64,000 nucleotides of DNA from Hymenobacter sedentarius (lineage in GTDB: Bacteria; Bacteroidota; Bacteroidia; Cytophagales; Hymenobacteraceae): positions 3,596,001 to 3,660,000 of the forward strand of contig NZ_CP013909.1 in the NCBI RefSeq assembly GCF_001507645.1. The letters are read 5' to 3'. The position numbers and the translations under genes are program-made. This document shows positions 1-8,686 of the stretch, in pieces. The stretch's first letter is position 1. The number at the start of each line of letters is the position of its first letter. The notes under the pieces were generated by a model. The model worked only from the letters and a program-made list of their open reading frames with translations, was not told the origin of the DNA and did no database searches.

Positions 1-2
1 GA

Positions 3-290
3 GCAGGCATAACCAGAGGATTCTGGGAGAAAGCAGGTAAAGCTCCCATTTCAGCAACTCCCAAACCAGTGTTTCGGGATACCTATGACTATGGAATAGC
101 ACCTTGGCAGGAGCCAATTTTAGTATCGAATAATTGGGTAGTCTGGGAAATGGGTGAACCAATGCGTACAGTAGGAACGCTGCAAGGACTCCACCAACAA
201 GCAGATATTGGTCTTGTAATGACTCCAGAAGATATAGTTTACAGAATGAAAAATGGGCACTATGACATGCCCAATTACCCGTTTTATTAA
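3..290 (+). CDS. C-terminal part of an unknown protein, cut by the left edge
   Basis: An open frame enters from the left edge and stops at 288-290, giving about 95 residues with no internal stop. The frame is open upstream of the GTG at 69, so the true start is probably outside the window. The residues are rich in aromatic amino acids and Pro (for example PWQEPILVSNNWVVWEMGEP). There is no signal peptide, membrane segment or motif that I recognise. Base composition is lower in G+C than the neighbours (27 of 60 bases at 121-180), which hints at foreign origin. It is convergent with alanine dehydrogenase and ends 7 bases before that gene's stop. The C-terminal domain of a large secreted or polymorphic toxin-like protein is possible, but nothing here proves it. 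Confidence 0.5.
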   Translation, partial: AGITRGFWEKAGKAPISATPKPVFRDTYDYGIAPWQEPILVSNNWVVWEMGEPMRTVGTLQGLHQQADIGLVMTPEDIVYRMKNGHYDMPNYPFY

Positions 291-297
291 TTTCAAT

Positions 298-1524
298 CTA
301 ATTCCGCACCGCAATCAGCAGTCCCAATTCCTTATAGCGCAAATTAAATTTCTTCGCAATCATTGCATTGGTCAACGAGCCGCGGTAGATGTACACGCCG
401 CTGCGGAAATGCTCGTTGGTGAACAGCACCTCGTTGATACCGCCGTACTGGCTGATTTCCTGCAGAATCGGGGTGAATATGTTGCTCAGGGCGTTGGTGG
501 CGGTGCGGGGCACGCGCGAGGCAATGTTGGGTACGCAGTAGTGCACCACGTCGTACTTGCGGAAGACGGGCTTGCTGTGGCTGGTCATCTCGCTGGTTTC
601 GAAGCTGCCGCCCTGGTCGATGCTCACGTCGATGATGACGGAGCCGGGGGCCATGCTCGACACCATTTCCTCGGGCACCATGAAGGGAATGCGGCCGTCT
701 TCCACGGCCAGGGCGCCAATCACCACGTCGGCCCGGCGGATTTGCTGGCTCAGGGCAAACGTATCGAGCGTGCTGGTGTAGAGCTGCATGCCCAGGTTGT
801 GCTTGAGGCGGCGCAGCTTGTAGAGGTGGTTGTCGAATACTTTCACTTCGGCGCCGAGGCCGGTGGCAGCCCGGGCGGCGTACTCGGCCACTGTACCGGC
901 CCCCAAAATCACTACCTGCGACGGCGGCACGCCCGTAATACCGCCCAGGATGATGCCTTTGCCCTCGTTGGAGCGGGCCAGGTATTCGGCGGCAATCAGC
1001 ATGACGGTGGAGCCGGCAATCTCGCTCATGGCGCGCACCACCGGGCGGGCGCCGCTGGGGTCTTTCATCAGCTCGAAGCCGATGGCATTAATCTTTTTGC
1101 GCGACAGCGCCGCAATGTACTCCTGGGTCATGGAGCCCATTTGCAGGGCCGAAATTAGGGTTTGGCCGGAATGCAGCAGCTCAATTTCGTCGAGTGTCGG
1201 CGGGGCCACCTTCAGCAGCACATCGGCCTTGAACACCTCTTCGGCCGAGTACGCAATCTGGGCGCCGGCCTCCGAATAAGCGTGGTCGGCGTACTTGCTG
1301 GGCTCGCCGGCGCCGGCTTCCATGATTACCTCGTGGCCTTCGTTCACGAGGTGCTGCACGGCTTCGGGCGTGAGGCCCAGGCGGTTTTCCTGAAGCGAGG
1401 TTTCGCGGGGCAGGCCGATAAAGAGCTTGCGCTTGCGCGTTTCCACGGCCAGCATCGATTCCTGCGTGAAATAGGCGCGGCTCGTGGCCAGGGACTCAAA
1501 ACCGGATGGTAGCTGTTCGGCCAT
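298..1524 (-). CDS. ald: Alanine dehydrogenase
   Basis: The 408-residue product belongs to the alanine dehydrogenase/PntA family, which interconverts L-alanine and pyruvate plus ammonia with NAD. The N-terminal half starts with GLPRETSLQENRLGLTPEAV, a typical substrate-binding segment, and has the conserved LLKVAPP around residue 105. A Rossmann dinucleotide motif GAGTVAEYA lies near residue 208. A PNIASRVPRTATNALSN segment near the C-terminus is also typical. I chose the ATG at 1524 because the frame further upstream has no family similarity; this still leaves about 30 residues before the core, as in Bacteroidota homologues. It lies downstream of tsaE on the same strand with a gap of about 110 bases. 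Confidence 0.9.
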   Translation of the reverse strand: MAEQLPSGFESLATSRAYFTQESMLAVETRKRKLFIGLPRETSLQENRLGLTPEAVQHLVNEGHEVIMEAGAGEPSKYADHAYSEAGAQIAYSAEEVFKADVLLKVAPPTLDEIELLHSGQTLISALQMGSMTQEYIAALSRKKINAIGFELMKDPSGARPVVRAMSEIAGSTVMLIAAEYLARSNEGKGIILGGITGVPPSQVVILGAGTVAEYAARAATGLGAEVKVFDNHLYKLRRLKHNLGMQLYTSTLDTFALSQQIRRADVVIGALAVEDGRIPFMVPEEMVSSMAPGSVIIDVSIDQGGSFETSEMTSHSKPVFRKYDVVHYCVPNIASRVPRTATNALSNIFTPILQEISQYGGINEVLFTNEHFRSGVYIYRGSLTNAMIAKKFNLRYKELGLLIAVRN

Positions 1525-1632
1525 AAACCAAGTGGGGCAGCAAATGACAGGGCCAGCGCCCAAAAGGCGAAGGGCGCTTCCGGCGGGAAAGTGCGCTGGC
1601 GGCTGGCAGGTTAGCGCCTGTTCAGATGTAAG

Positions 1633-2070
1633 TTAGCTAATAAGAGCAAGATGAATGGTCCGGGCCTCGGCGCTCAGCACGTCCAAACGTACTTCAAGCC
1701 GCGGTTCAGGCAATAACTCCGCCACGCGGGCGGGCCATTCCACCAAACAAAGATACCCGGAATCAAGGTACTCAGAGGCGCCAATGCGCTCGGCCTCGTC
1801 CACGGAATCAATGCGGTAGAAGTCAAAGTGATACACAGGCTGGTTGCGCCCGTCGCGGTATTCGTTGACCAGGGCGAAGGTGGGGCTGCTCACGTCGTCG
1901 GCCACGCCCAGGGTGCCAGCCAGGGCCCGAATCAGGGTGGTTTTGCCCGCGCCCATTTCGCCCTCAAAGGCCACCACCGAGCACCCAGATGCGGCAATGG
2001 CGGCCTGCACTTGCCGGGCCGCTGCGGGCAGGTCGGCGAGGGTTGGTACTGCAATGAGGAGAGGAAGCAT
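1633..2070 (-). CDS. tsaE: tRNA threonylcarbamoyladenosine ATPase TsaE
   Basis: The 145-residue product is the ATPase of the bacterial TsaBDE complex that makes t6A at position 37 of ANN-decoding tRNAs. A Walker A motif GEMGAGKTT starts at residue 37. It is followed by the SSPTFALVNEY switch-like segment and by the YHFDFYRI and VEWPARV motifs typical of the family. Length matches TsaE proteins (about 140-160). The start at 2070 is preceded by a TAATTTTG box 5 bases upstream, so the transcript would be nearly leaderless. The downstream neighbour is alanine dehydrogenase on the same strand. Confidence 0.93.
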   Translation of the reverse strand: MLPLLIAVPTLADLPAAARQVQAAIAASGCSVVAFEGEMGAGKTTLIRALAGTLGVADDVSSPTFALVNEYRDGRNQPVYHFDFYRIDSVDEAERIGASEYLDSGYLCLVEWPARVAELLPEPRLEVRLDVLSAEARTIHLALIS

Positions 2071-2074
2071 AGTG

Positions 2075-2082
2075 CAAAATTA
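2075..2082 (-). promoter_or_regulatory. Putative -7 promoter box of tsaE
   Basis: On the minus strand the sequence reads TAATTTTG, which fits the Bacteroidota -7 consensus TAnnTTTG. It lies a few bases before the tsaE ATG. No clear -33 TTTG partner was recognised at 19-21 bases, so the assignment rests on the -7 match and its position. Confidence 0.4.
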
Positions 2083-2274
2083 CCGCAGTACGGCACAAGC
2101 AGCTACGCTTTTTTGGATTATCGCTGCATTTACCACACCTTTACACTTTACCGGCCAGGGTAACATGTTAATATAAAGAGGCTACAGCTACTCCTCGCTC
2201 TCCTGCTGCCGGTGCCCGGCTGCCCGCCCCGGTTGGTGCCAACATGCCTACTGCTTTCTACCAAACCCTCCTAC

Positions 2275-4740
2275 ATGGCCCATTTTTACCCGGCTCGGCT
2301 GGGCTTCAAGCCTCTTCCTACGCTGCAATTACTGTGGTTTAGCGTCTTGCTAACGGCCCCGCTCACGGCCCTGGCCCAACAGCGCACCGCGGTGAGCGGC
2401 ACCGTGGGCAGCAGCACCGGCGCCCCCATCGAATACGCCACCGTAACGCTGCACCGCGCGGCCGACTCGACCGTCGTAAAAACCGAATTCAGCAACGGGC
2501 AAGGTGCTTTCCGGCTGGAAGCCGCGGGCGGCAGCTACCTGGTTTCGGCGGTGCAGGTGGGCTATGGCCGGTATTGGAGCCCCGCGTTTGAGCTGACGGC
2601 GGAGGGCTTGACTTTACCCGGCATCAAACTAACTGCCAGCCGCGTCACGGCCCTCAAGGAAGTGAAAGTAACGGCGCGCAAGCCCCTGTTTGAGCACTTG
2701 GCTGACCGCACGGTGGTCAACGTGGCCGACAGCCCCCTTTCGGCCGGTTCCACTACGCTCGACGTGCTGAGCCGCGCGCCCGGCGTGACGGTAAGCACCG
2801 GTGATGTGCTGGGCCTGCGCGGCCGCACGGGCCTGCTGGTTGTTATCGATGGCAAGCGCACGCCCCTCACGGGCACGGAGCTGGCCGATTATCTCCGGTC
2901 ATTGCCCGCCGAGCAGCTGCAAAGTATTGAGCTGATTACCAACCCGCCGGCGCAGTACGACGCGCAAGGCGGGGCCGGTGTCATCGCCATCAACCTGAAA
3001 AAGGACCAGCGCCTGGGCACCAACGGCAGCGTGAACGCCGGCTACGGCCGCGGCGAATACGGCAAGTTCACGACGGGGCTGGCGCTGAACCACCGCCGCA
3101 AAAACCTCAACGTTTACGGCAACTACGCCTACGCCGACCGGCGGGGTTTCTTCCGGCATAATTTCAATCGGCAGTATGCCGAGTCGGCGCTGCTGCCGGC
3201 GGCTAGCAGTGTGCTGGCCAACGAGCAGCTTACGCACCTGCGCTCGCACACCGGCAAAGTGGGCCTCGACGTCAACCTCTCGAAGCGGACAACGCTGGGG
3301 ATTTCGGCCTCCGGGCTGGCCAGCGAAACCAACAGCCGCACGGCCAACAACACCCAGCTGTTTGGAGCCCAAGGCGAAACCACTTCTCGTTTCACCTCCC
3401 TGGCCGACCAGGACCTTAACCGGCCCAGCGTAGCCGCCAACTTATACTTCCGCCACGCCTTCGCCGACTCGGCCACAGCCCGCACCCTGAGCGCGGATGC
3501 CGACATAGCCCAATACCGCACCACCCGGCTGCTGGCGCTCAACACCTACTACGAACAGCCAGCTTACTCCCCCCGCTTGCTCTCCGGTGACCAGGGAACC
3601 ACACTCACCATTAAGTCCGTGAAAACGGATTTCAGCGCCCCGCTCCCCTACCGGGCGCGCCTGGAGGCCGGCGCGAAAGTGACCCGGATAATCTCCGATA
3701 ACAACGTAGCCTTCGTGCGCACCGCCAACGGCATGAGCGCGCTGGACCCGGCCATCTCCAACCAGTTCCGCTACGAGGAAAACGTGAACGCTGCCTACGT
3801 GAGCGTGCGCCGCGCCACTTCCAAAAGCACCCTGCAGGCCGGCCTGCGCGCCGAGCAAACCAACACCCTGGCCGCCACCGTGGGCAGTACCTCCCGAGAG
3901 CGGCACTACTTCCAGCTCTTTCCGAGCGCCCTGCTGCAGCGCACCCTCAACGAACGGCACGGCCTGGCTCTCTCAGTAGCCCGGCGCATCGACCGGCCCA
4001 GCTACGGCCAGCTCAACCCGTTGCGGGCCTATTCGGATGCCAGCTCCTACCGCGCCGGCAACCCTGACCTGCAGTTGCAAACCAGCTATAACATCGAGCT
4101 GACGCATATGTACCGCCAGAAATTCAGCACCACGCTCACCTACGCGCAGACCGACCAGCCCATCGTAAGCGCCGTGCAGCTCTCCGAAGACGGCGGCCGC
4201 CTGGTGGTGAACCGCGACGCGAATCTTAAGACGCAGCACACCTATTCCCTTGCCCTCGACGCTCCTTTTGAGCTGGCCAAGTGGTGGACGCTCAATGCCA
4301 ATGGGGTGGTCTACTACTCTCGGTTCCAGGGCACGCTGGCGGGCACCCCGCTCGACCGCGGCCAGCCCGCGTTTACGCTGGCCGCCAACAACAGCTTCGG
4401 CCTGTCCAACGGCTGGACCGCTGAGCTGAACGGCAACTTCCAGTCGGGCGAGATATGGGGCTTCGAAGTGTCGCGGGCCCGGGGCCAGGTGGCGGCCGGC
4501 GTGCAAAAGAGCCTCTGGGAGAAGCAGGGCACGCTGCGGCTCAACATGGCCGACATTTTCTACACCATGCCGGGCCGAGCCACTTCCACTTACTACAACT
4601 TCTCCGAGAGCTTCCGGGTAGCGCAGGATACCCGTGTAGTCACGGCATCCCTCACCTACCGCTTCGGCAACAGCAAAGTGGCCGCGGCGCGCAAACGCAC
4701 CGTGGGCGCCGACGACGAACTGCGCCGCGCCGGGCAATAA
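2275..4740 (+). CDS. Outer-membrane beta-barrel protein with carboxypeptidase-regulatory-like and plug domains (copy 1)
   Basis: The 821-residue product starts with a Sec signal peptide ending near LTALAQ. A carboxypeptidase-regulatory-like beta-sandwich follows (VSGTVGSSTGAPIEYATVTL), then a TonB-plug-like domain (PLSAGSTTLDVLSRAPGV; LVVIDGKRTPL; YDAQGGAGVIAINLKK). The remainder is the barrel typical of the OMP_b-brl_3 family of TonB-dependent-receptor-like proteins, ending SLTYRFGNSK. The cargo is unknown. I chose the ATG at 2275 because it begins the signal peptide; upstream in-frame codons are not hydrophobic in the right way. A close paralogue follows 65 bases downstream on the same strand, so the pair is probably co-transcribed. 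No sigma/anti-sigma pair lies nearby. Confidence 0.88.
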   Translation: MAHFYPARLGFKPLPTLQLLWFSVLLTAPLTALAQQRTAVSGTVGSSTGAPIEYATVTLHRAADSTVVKTEFSNGQGAFRLEAAGGSYLVSAVQVGYGRYWSPAFELTAEGLTLPGIKLTASRVTALKEVKVTARKPLFEHLADRTVVNVADSPLSAGSTTLDVLSRAPGVTVSTGDVLGLRGRTGLLVVIDGKRTPLTGTELADYLRSLPAEQLQSIELITNPPAQYDAQGGAGVIAINLKKDQRLGTNGSVNAGYGRGEYGKFTTGLALNHRRKNLNVYGNYAYADRRGFFRHNFNRQYAESALLPAASSVLANEQLTHLRSHTGKVGLDVNLSKRTTLGISASGLASETNSRTANNTQLFGAQGETTSRFTSLADQDLNRPSVAANLYFRHAFADSATARTLSADADIAQYRTTRLLALNTYYEQPAYSPRLLSGDQGTTLTIKSVKTDFSAPLPYRARLEAGAKVTRIISDNNVAFVRTANGMSALDPAISNQFRYEENVNAAYVSVRRATSKSTLQAGLRAEQTNTLAATVGSTSRERHYFQLFPSALLQRTLNERHGLALSVARRIDRPSYGQLNPLRAYSDASSYRAGNPDLQLQTSYNIELTHMYRQKFSTTLTYAQTDQPIVSAVQLSEDGGRLVVNRDANLKTQHTYSLALDAPFELAKWWTLNANGVVYYSRFQGTLAGTPLDRGQPAFTLAANNSFGLSNGWTAELNGNFQSGEIWGFEVSRARGQVAAGVQKSLWEKQGTLRLNMADIFYTMPGRATSTYYNFSESFRVAQDTRVVTASLTYRFGNSKVAAARKRTVGADDELRRAGQ

Positions 4741-4805
4741 ACAGCACGGTGTGCAACCCACAGGAGGGCCAATAGTCATTGGAGCCACTTTTATCCTGCT
4801 GGCTT

Positions 4806-7259
4806 ATGCATTGCACCTTTCCGCAGTACCGTTACTTGTGTGCCTGCCTTTTCGGCGCTTTCATTCTAAATGCTGGTTCGGCTAGCTCAGCGGCCGCGCA
4901 GGCCCGGGCGGCGCTCACGGGGGCGGTAGCCTCGGCAGCGGGCGCACCGGTGGAATTCGCCACCATCACCCTGCACCGGGCGGCCGACTCCACCGTGGTA
5001 AAAACGGAATTCAGCGACGGGCAAGGCCGCTTTCAGGTGGAAGCCCCTAGTGGCGACAGCTACCGCGTATCGGCGGCCCAGGTGGGATTTGAGCGGTATT
5101 GGAGTGCCCCTTTTGAGCTGCCGGCGGCGGGCATGGCGTTGCCGGCCATTTTGCTACGGGCTAGTGCGGCCACGGCCCTGAAGGAAGTGACCGTGACGGC
5201 CCGCAAGCCCCTGTTTGAGCGGCAGGCCGACCGGACCATTGTGAACGTGGAAGACAGCCCGCTTTCGGCCGGCTCCACTACGCTCGACATCCTGGCCCGC
5301 GCGCCGGGCGTGTCCGTCGGCTCGGGCGATGCGCTGAGCCTGAAAGGTCGCCCGGGAGTGATGGTACTCATCGATGGCAAGCGCGTGGCCATGTCCGGTA
5401 CGGAGCTGTCGGACTTCCTGCGCAACCTACCCGCCGAGCAGCTCAAAAATATTGAGCTGATTACCAACCCGCCGGCCAAGTACGACGCGCAAGGGGGCGC
5501 GGGCATCATCGCCATCAACCTCAAGAAAGACCAGCGCCAAGGCACCAACGGCAACCTGAGTGCCAGCCTGGGCCGCGGCCGCTACAACAAGCTCAGTACC
5601 AACCTAAGCTTGAACAACCGCCACGGCAAAACCAACGTGTTTGGCAACTACGGCTATGCCGACCGGGAGAACTTCAACGCGCTGACGTTTCACCGCGACT
5701 TCTATAGCGGCAGCACGCTGCTGGGACACAGCGACCAGGAAAACTATATTAAAGCGCGCCAGCTGGTGCATACCTGGAAAGCGGGCGTCGACTACAGCCT
5801 CTCGCCGCGTACCACCGTGGGACTGGCCATGAACGGCCAGGCGGCCACCTCCCCGCAGGATGGCACCAACGCCGCCTCGCTGAGCGACGCCACCGACCGA
5901 ATAACGGGCCAGTATCGCGCCACCAATCTGCGCACCGTGCGCAGCCCCAACGCCGCCGCCAACCTCAACTTCAAGCACACCTTCGTGGATTCGCTGGGGC
6001 TGCGCGAAGTGAGCCTGGACGCCGACTACGCCCAGTTCCGCAACACCCGCCTGCAAACCCTGGCCACTAGCTACGACCTGCCCGTGCTCGCGCCCACCAC
6101 GCTCAACGGCGACCAGCGTGGCACGGTGGTTATCGAGTCTTTCAAAGCCGACTACACGCACCCGCTCAGCAAAAAAGCCAAACTCGAAACAGGTTTTAAG
6201 ACCAGCCGGGTAAGCTCCGATAACGACGTTCTGTTCACGCTCACCGAAAAGGACCAGACCACGGTTGACCGGAATCAATCGAACCATTTCCTCTACGACG
6301 AGAACGTGAACGCCGGGTACTTCACCCTCACGCACACCACGCCCAAAACCACCCTCACGGCTGGCCTGCGCGCCGAGCAAACCAACACCTCGGGCCACCA
6401 GGAAGTGGGCAACCAAGGCTTTGAGCGCCACTACTTCCAGCTGTTTCCCAGCGCTGCCTTCCGGCGCGTCCTCTCCAAGCAGCACGAGGTGGCACTGTCG
6501 CTCAGCCGCCGCATCGACCGGCCCACGTATGGCGACCTCAACCCCTTCCGCATCTACGTCGACGCCACCACCTACAGCACCGGCAACCCCGGCCTGCGCC
6601 CCCAAACCAGTTACAACCTGGAGCTGAGCCACACCTTTAAGCAGAAATTCTCTACCGAGCTGGCCTGGTCTGCAACCAGCCTGCCCATTGTCGGCTCGGT
6701 GCAGCCGGTGGCCGGCAGCAACTATGTGGTGGTTCAGAACATCAACCTCGACCGGCTCGACACCTATTCCTTCACCCTGAGCGCCCCCGTGGAGCCATTT
6801 AAATGGTGGAGCTCTAATAACAACCTGGTGGGCTACTACGCCCGCTACATCGGGCGGCTCAACGGCACCGACCTCAACAAAGGCCGCCCCACCCTCAACC
6901 TCACCACTAACAACAGCTTCACCTTGGGCCACGGCTGGGGCGCCGACCTCACGGGCACCTACCAGTCGCGGCAGCAGCAGGCCTTTTTCGATATCCGGGC
7001 CCGGGGCCAGCTCGTGGCGGGGGTTTCCAAGAGCCTGTGGGAGAAAAAAGGCAGCCTGAAGCTGAACGTCGCCGACATTTTCTACACCCAGAAAACCCGC
7101 GCCACGTCGAGCTACAACAATTACCAGGAGCGGCTTTACCAGCGTTTCGACACCCGCGTGGTCACGCTGGCCTTCACCTACCGCTTTGGCAACCAGAAAG
7201 TAGCCCCCACCCGCCGCCGCACCACCGGAGCCGAGGACGAGAAGCGCCGCGCGGGCTAG
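4806..7259 (+). CDS. Outer-membrane beta-barrel protein with carboxypeptidase-regulatory-like and plug domains (copy 2)
   Basis: This 817-residue product is a paralogue of the preceding gene and collinear with it throughout. Identical stretches include TLHRAADSTVVKTEFS, LPAEQL, ELITNPPA and RHYFQLFPSA. The order is signal peptide (cleavage near SSAAAQ), regulatory-like beta-sandwich, TonB-plug-like domain and barrel. It is in the OMP_b-brl_3 family, and its transported or bound substrate is unknown. The ATG at 4806 puts the hydrophobic signal segment near the N-terminus; an in-frame ATG at 4779 adds 9 residues and cannot be excluded. The tandem arrangement indicates a local duplication followed by divergence, greatest in the barrel strands and loops. 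Confidence 0.88.
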   Translation: MHCTFPQYRYLCACLFGAFILNAGSASSAAAQARAALTGAVASAAGAPVEFATITLHRAADSTVVKTEFSDGQGRFQVEAPSGDSYRVSAAQVGFERYWSAPFELPAAGMALPAILLRASAATALKEVTVTARKPLFERQADRTIVNVEDSPLSAGSTTLDILARAPGVSVGSGDALSLKGRPGVMVLIDGKRVAMSGTELSDFLRNLPAEQLKNIELITNPPAKYDAQGGAGIIAINLKKDQRQGTNGNLSASLGRGRYNKLSTNLSLNNRHGKTNVFGNYGYADRENFNALTFHRDFYSGSTLLGHSDQENYIKARQLVHTWKAGVDYSLSPRTTVGLAMNGQAATSPQDGTNAASLSDATDRITGQYRATNLRTVRSPNAAANLNFKHTFVDSLGLREVSLDADYAQFRNTRLQTLATSYDLPVLAPTTLNGDQRGTVVIESFKADYTHPLSKKAKLETGFKTSRVSSDNDVLFTLTEKDQTTVDRNQSNHFLYDENVNAGYFTLTHTTPKTTLTAGLRAEQTNTSGHQEVGNQGFERHYFQLFPSAAFRRVLSKQHEVALSLSRRIDRPTYGDLNPFRIYVDATTYSTGNPGLRPQTSYNLELSHTFKQKFSTELAWSATSLPIVGSVQPVAGSNYVVVQNINLDRLDTYSFTLSAPVEPFKWWSSNNNLVGYYARYIGRLNGTDLNKGRPTLNLTTNNSFTLGHGWGADLTGTYQSRQQQAFFDIRARGQLVAGVSKSLWEKKGSLKLNVADIFYTQKTRATSSYNNYQERLYQRFDTRVVTLAFTYRFGNQKVAPTRRRTTGAEDEKRRAG

Positions 7260-7286
7260 CCGCACGCCGATACGGCCGCGCTGAAA

Positions 7287-7294
7287 TACCTTCG
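7287..7294 (+). promoter_or_regulatory. Possible -7 promoter box of the aminotransferase gene
   Basis: TACCTTCG matches TAnnTTTG with one change (T to C) and lies 35 bases before the ATG at 7330. The same TTCG variant occurs before the acidic-protein gene at 16249. The evidence is positional only. Confidence 0.25.
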
Positions 7295-7329
7295 TGTGCC
7301 AGTGCGGCTTTCTTTCAACGTTTCTCTTT

Positions 7330-8586
7330 ATGCAAATATCTCAGATGGCGGCCGGCCTGAGCGGCTCCGAAATTATCCGAATTGGAAACCAGGTAAGCGA
7401 GCAGGTGCGCCAGGGCGCCAGTATCTGCAACCTGACCATCGGCGACTTTGACCCGAAGATTTTCCCCATCCCGGACGACCTGAATGCCGGCATCCGCCAA
7501 GCTTACCAGCAGGGCCACACCAACTACCCGCCCGCGGCCGGCACCAACGAGCTGCGCCACGCGGTTTCGGCTTTTCTCGAAACCCGCCAGGGCCTGAACT
7601 ACGGTCCCCACGACATCCTGATTGCCGGTGGCTCGCGGCCCCTCATCTACGCCACCTACCGCGCCCTCGTGGATCCCGGCGACCGGGTGGTATTTCCGCT
7701 GCCCAGCTGGAACAATAACCACTACTGCCACCTCACCAGCGCCATGCCGGTGGCCGTGCCTACCCTGCCGGAAAATAACTTCATGCCCACCGCCGCCGAG
7801 CTGGCTCCCTACCTGGAGGATGCTACGCTGCTGGCCCTGTGCTCGCCCCTGAACCCCACCGGCACGGTGTTCACCAAAGAAGGGCTGGAAGAAATCTGCG
7901 ACCTAGTGCTGGCCGAAAACAAGCGCCGCAGCATCCACGAAAAGCCCCTATACATCCTCTACGACCAGATTTACTGGCTGCTGACCTTCGGCGACACGCA
8001 GCACTACGACCCCGTGAGCCTGCGCCCCGCGCTGCGCGACTATGTGGTGTACATCGACGGCATTTCCAAGTGCTTTGCGGCTACCGGCGTGCGCGTGGGC
8101 TACGCCTTCGGCCCCACGGCCATCATCGAGAAAATGAAGTCCATCCTGGGCCACGTGGGCGCCTGGGCTCCCAAGGCCGAGCAGGAAGCCACGTCTCACT
8201 TTCTGCCCGAAACCGAGGCCGTGGATGCCTTCCTGGCGCAAACCAAAAGCAAGCTGCAAAGCTCCCTGCAAGGCCTGTACGATGGCCTGAAAAGCCTGCA
8301 GGCGCAGGGCTACCCCGTCGATGCCGTGGTGCCGGCCGGCGCTATCTACCTCACCGTTAAAATCGATGTACTGGGCCGCATCACGCCCGACGGCACCGTG
8401 CTCGCCACTACCGCCGAGCTCACCTCCTACCTCATCGCCGAGGCCAAGCTGGCGCTGGTGCCCTTCAGTGCCTTCGGCTCGCCGGCCACGGAGCCGTGGT
8501 TCCGCGCATCGGTAGGCGCCGAAACGGTAGAATCTATTCAGGCCTCGCTGCCACGGTTGAGGGCTGCGTTGGATAAGCTGAAATAG
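7330..8586 (+). CDS. PLP-dependent aminotransferase, class I/II
   Basis: The 418-residue product has the fold type I aminotransferase signature. CSPLNPTGTVFT is the PLP-contact segment with Asn-Pro-Thr-Gly, YDQIYWL carries the PLP-ring Asp/Tyr, and ISKCFAATGVRVGYAFGP contains the Schiff-base Lys. The N-terminal NLTIGDFDPKIFPIPDDL fits the aspartate/tyrosine aminotransferase family. The amino-donor specificity cannot be read from the sequence. The ATG at 7330 begins MQISQMAAGLSGSEI, which aligns well with the family start; the frame upstream to 7294 is probably untranslated. The gene ends 2 bases before a 45-base-arm palindrome and is convergent with porX. Confidence 0.87.
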   Translation: MQISQMAAGLSGSEIIRIGNQVSEQVRQGASICNLTIGDFDPKIFPIPDDLNAGIRQAYQQGHTNYPPAAGTNELRHAVSAFLETRQGLNYGPHDILIAGGSRPLIYATYRALVDPGDRVVFPLPSWNNNHYCHLTSAMPVAVPTLPENNFMPTAAELAPYLEDATLLALCSPLNPTGTVFTKEGLEEICDLVLAENKRRSIHEKPLYILYDQIYWLLTFGDTQHYDPVSLRPALRDYVVYIDGISKCFAATGVRVGYAFGPTAIIEKMKSILGHVGAWAPKAEQEATSHFLPETEAVDAFLAQTKSKLQSSLQGLYDGLKSLQAQGYPVDAVVPAGAIYLTVKIDVLGRITPDGTVLATTAELTSYLIAEAKLALVPFSAFGSPATEPWFRASVGAETVESIQASLPRLRAALDKLK

Positions 8587-8587
8587 C

Positions 8588-8686
8588 GCGCAAAGTCTCG
8601 CGACGTTTAAAAGGGAAGTCCCGCAAAGTTTGGCAGAACGTCAAACTTTGCGGGACTTCCCTTTTAAACGTCGCGAGACTTTGCGC
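8588..8686. repeat. Perfect 45-base inverted repeat between convergent genes (element A, copy 1)
   Basis: Arms 8588-8632 and 8642-8686 are perfect reverse complements, with a 9-base spacer GCAGAACGT. The right arm ends exactly where the porX stop codon begins and the left arm starts 2 bases after the aminotransferase stop. A second copy at 58859-58959 has the reverse-complement spacer. The element could terminate transcription from both sides, although it has no classical T-run. It is probably a member of a dispersed palindrome family. Confidence 0.9.

Noticed and set aside
253..1158. A 301-residue plus-strand frame opposite alanine dehydrogenase
   Set aside because: It is antisense to a gene with clear family motifs; the translation is Ala/His/Gly-rich and low in information, as expected for a shadow in high-GC DNA.
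5604..7265. A 553-residue minus-strand frame opposite the second barrel gene
   Set aside because: It overlaps a gene with a signal peptide and barrel motifs entirely; its translation is Gly/Val/Ala-rich with no motif.
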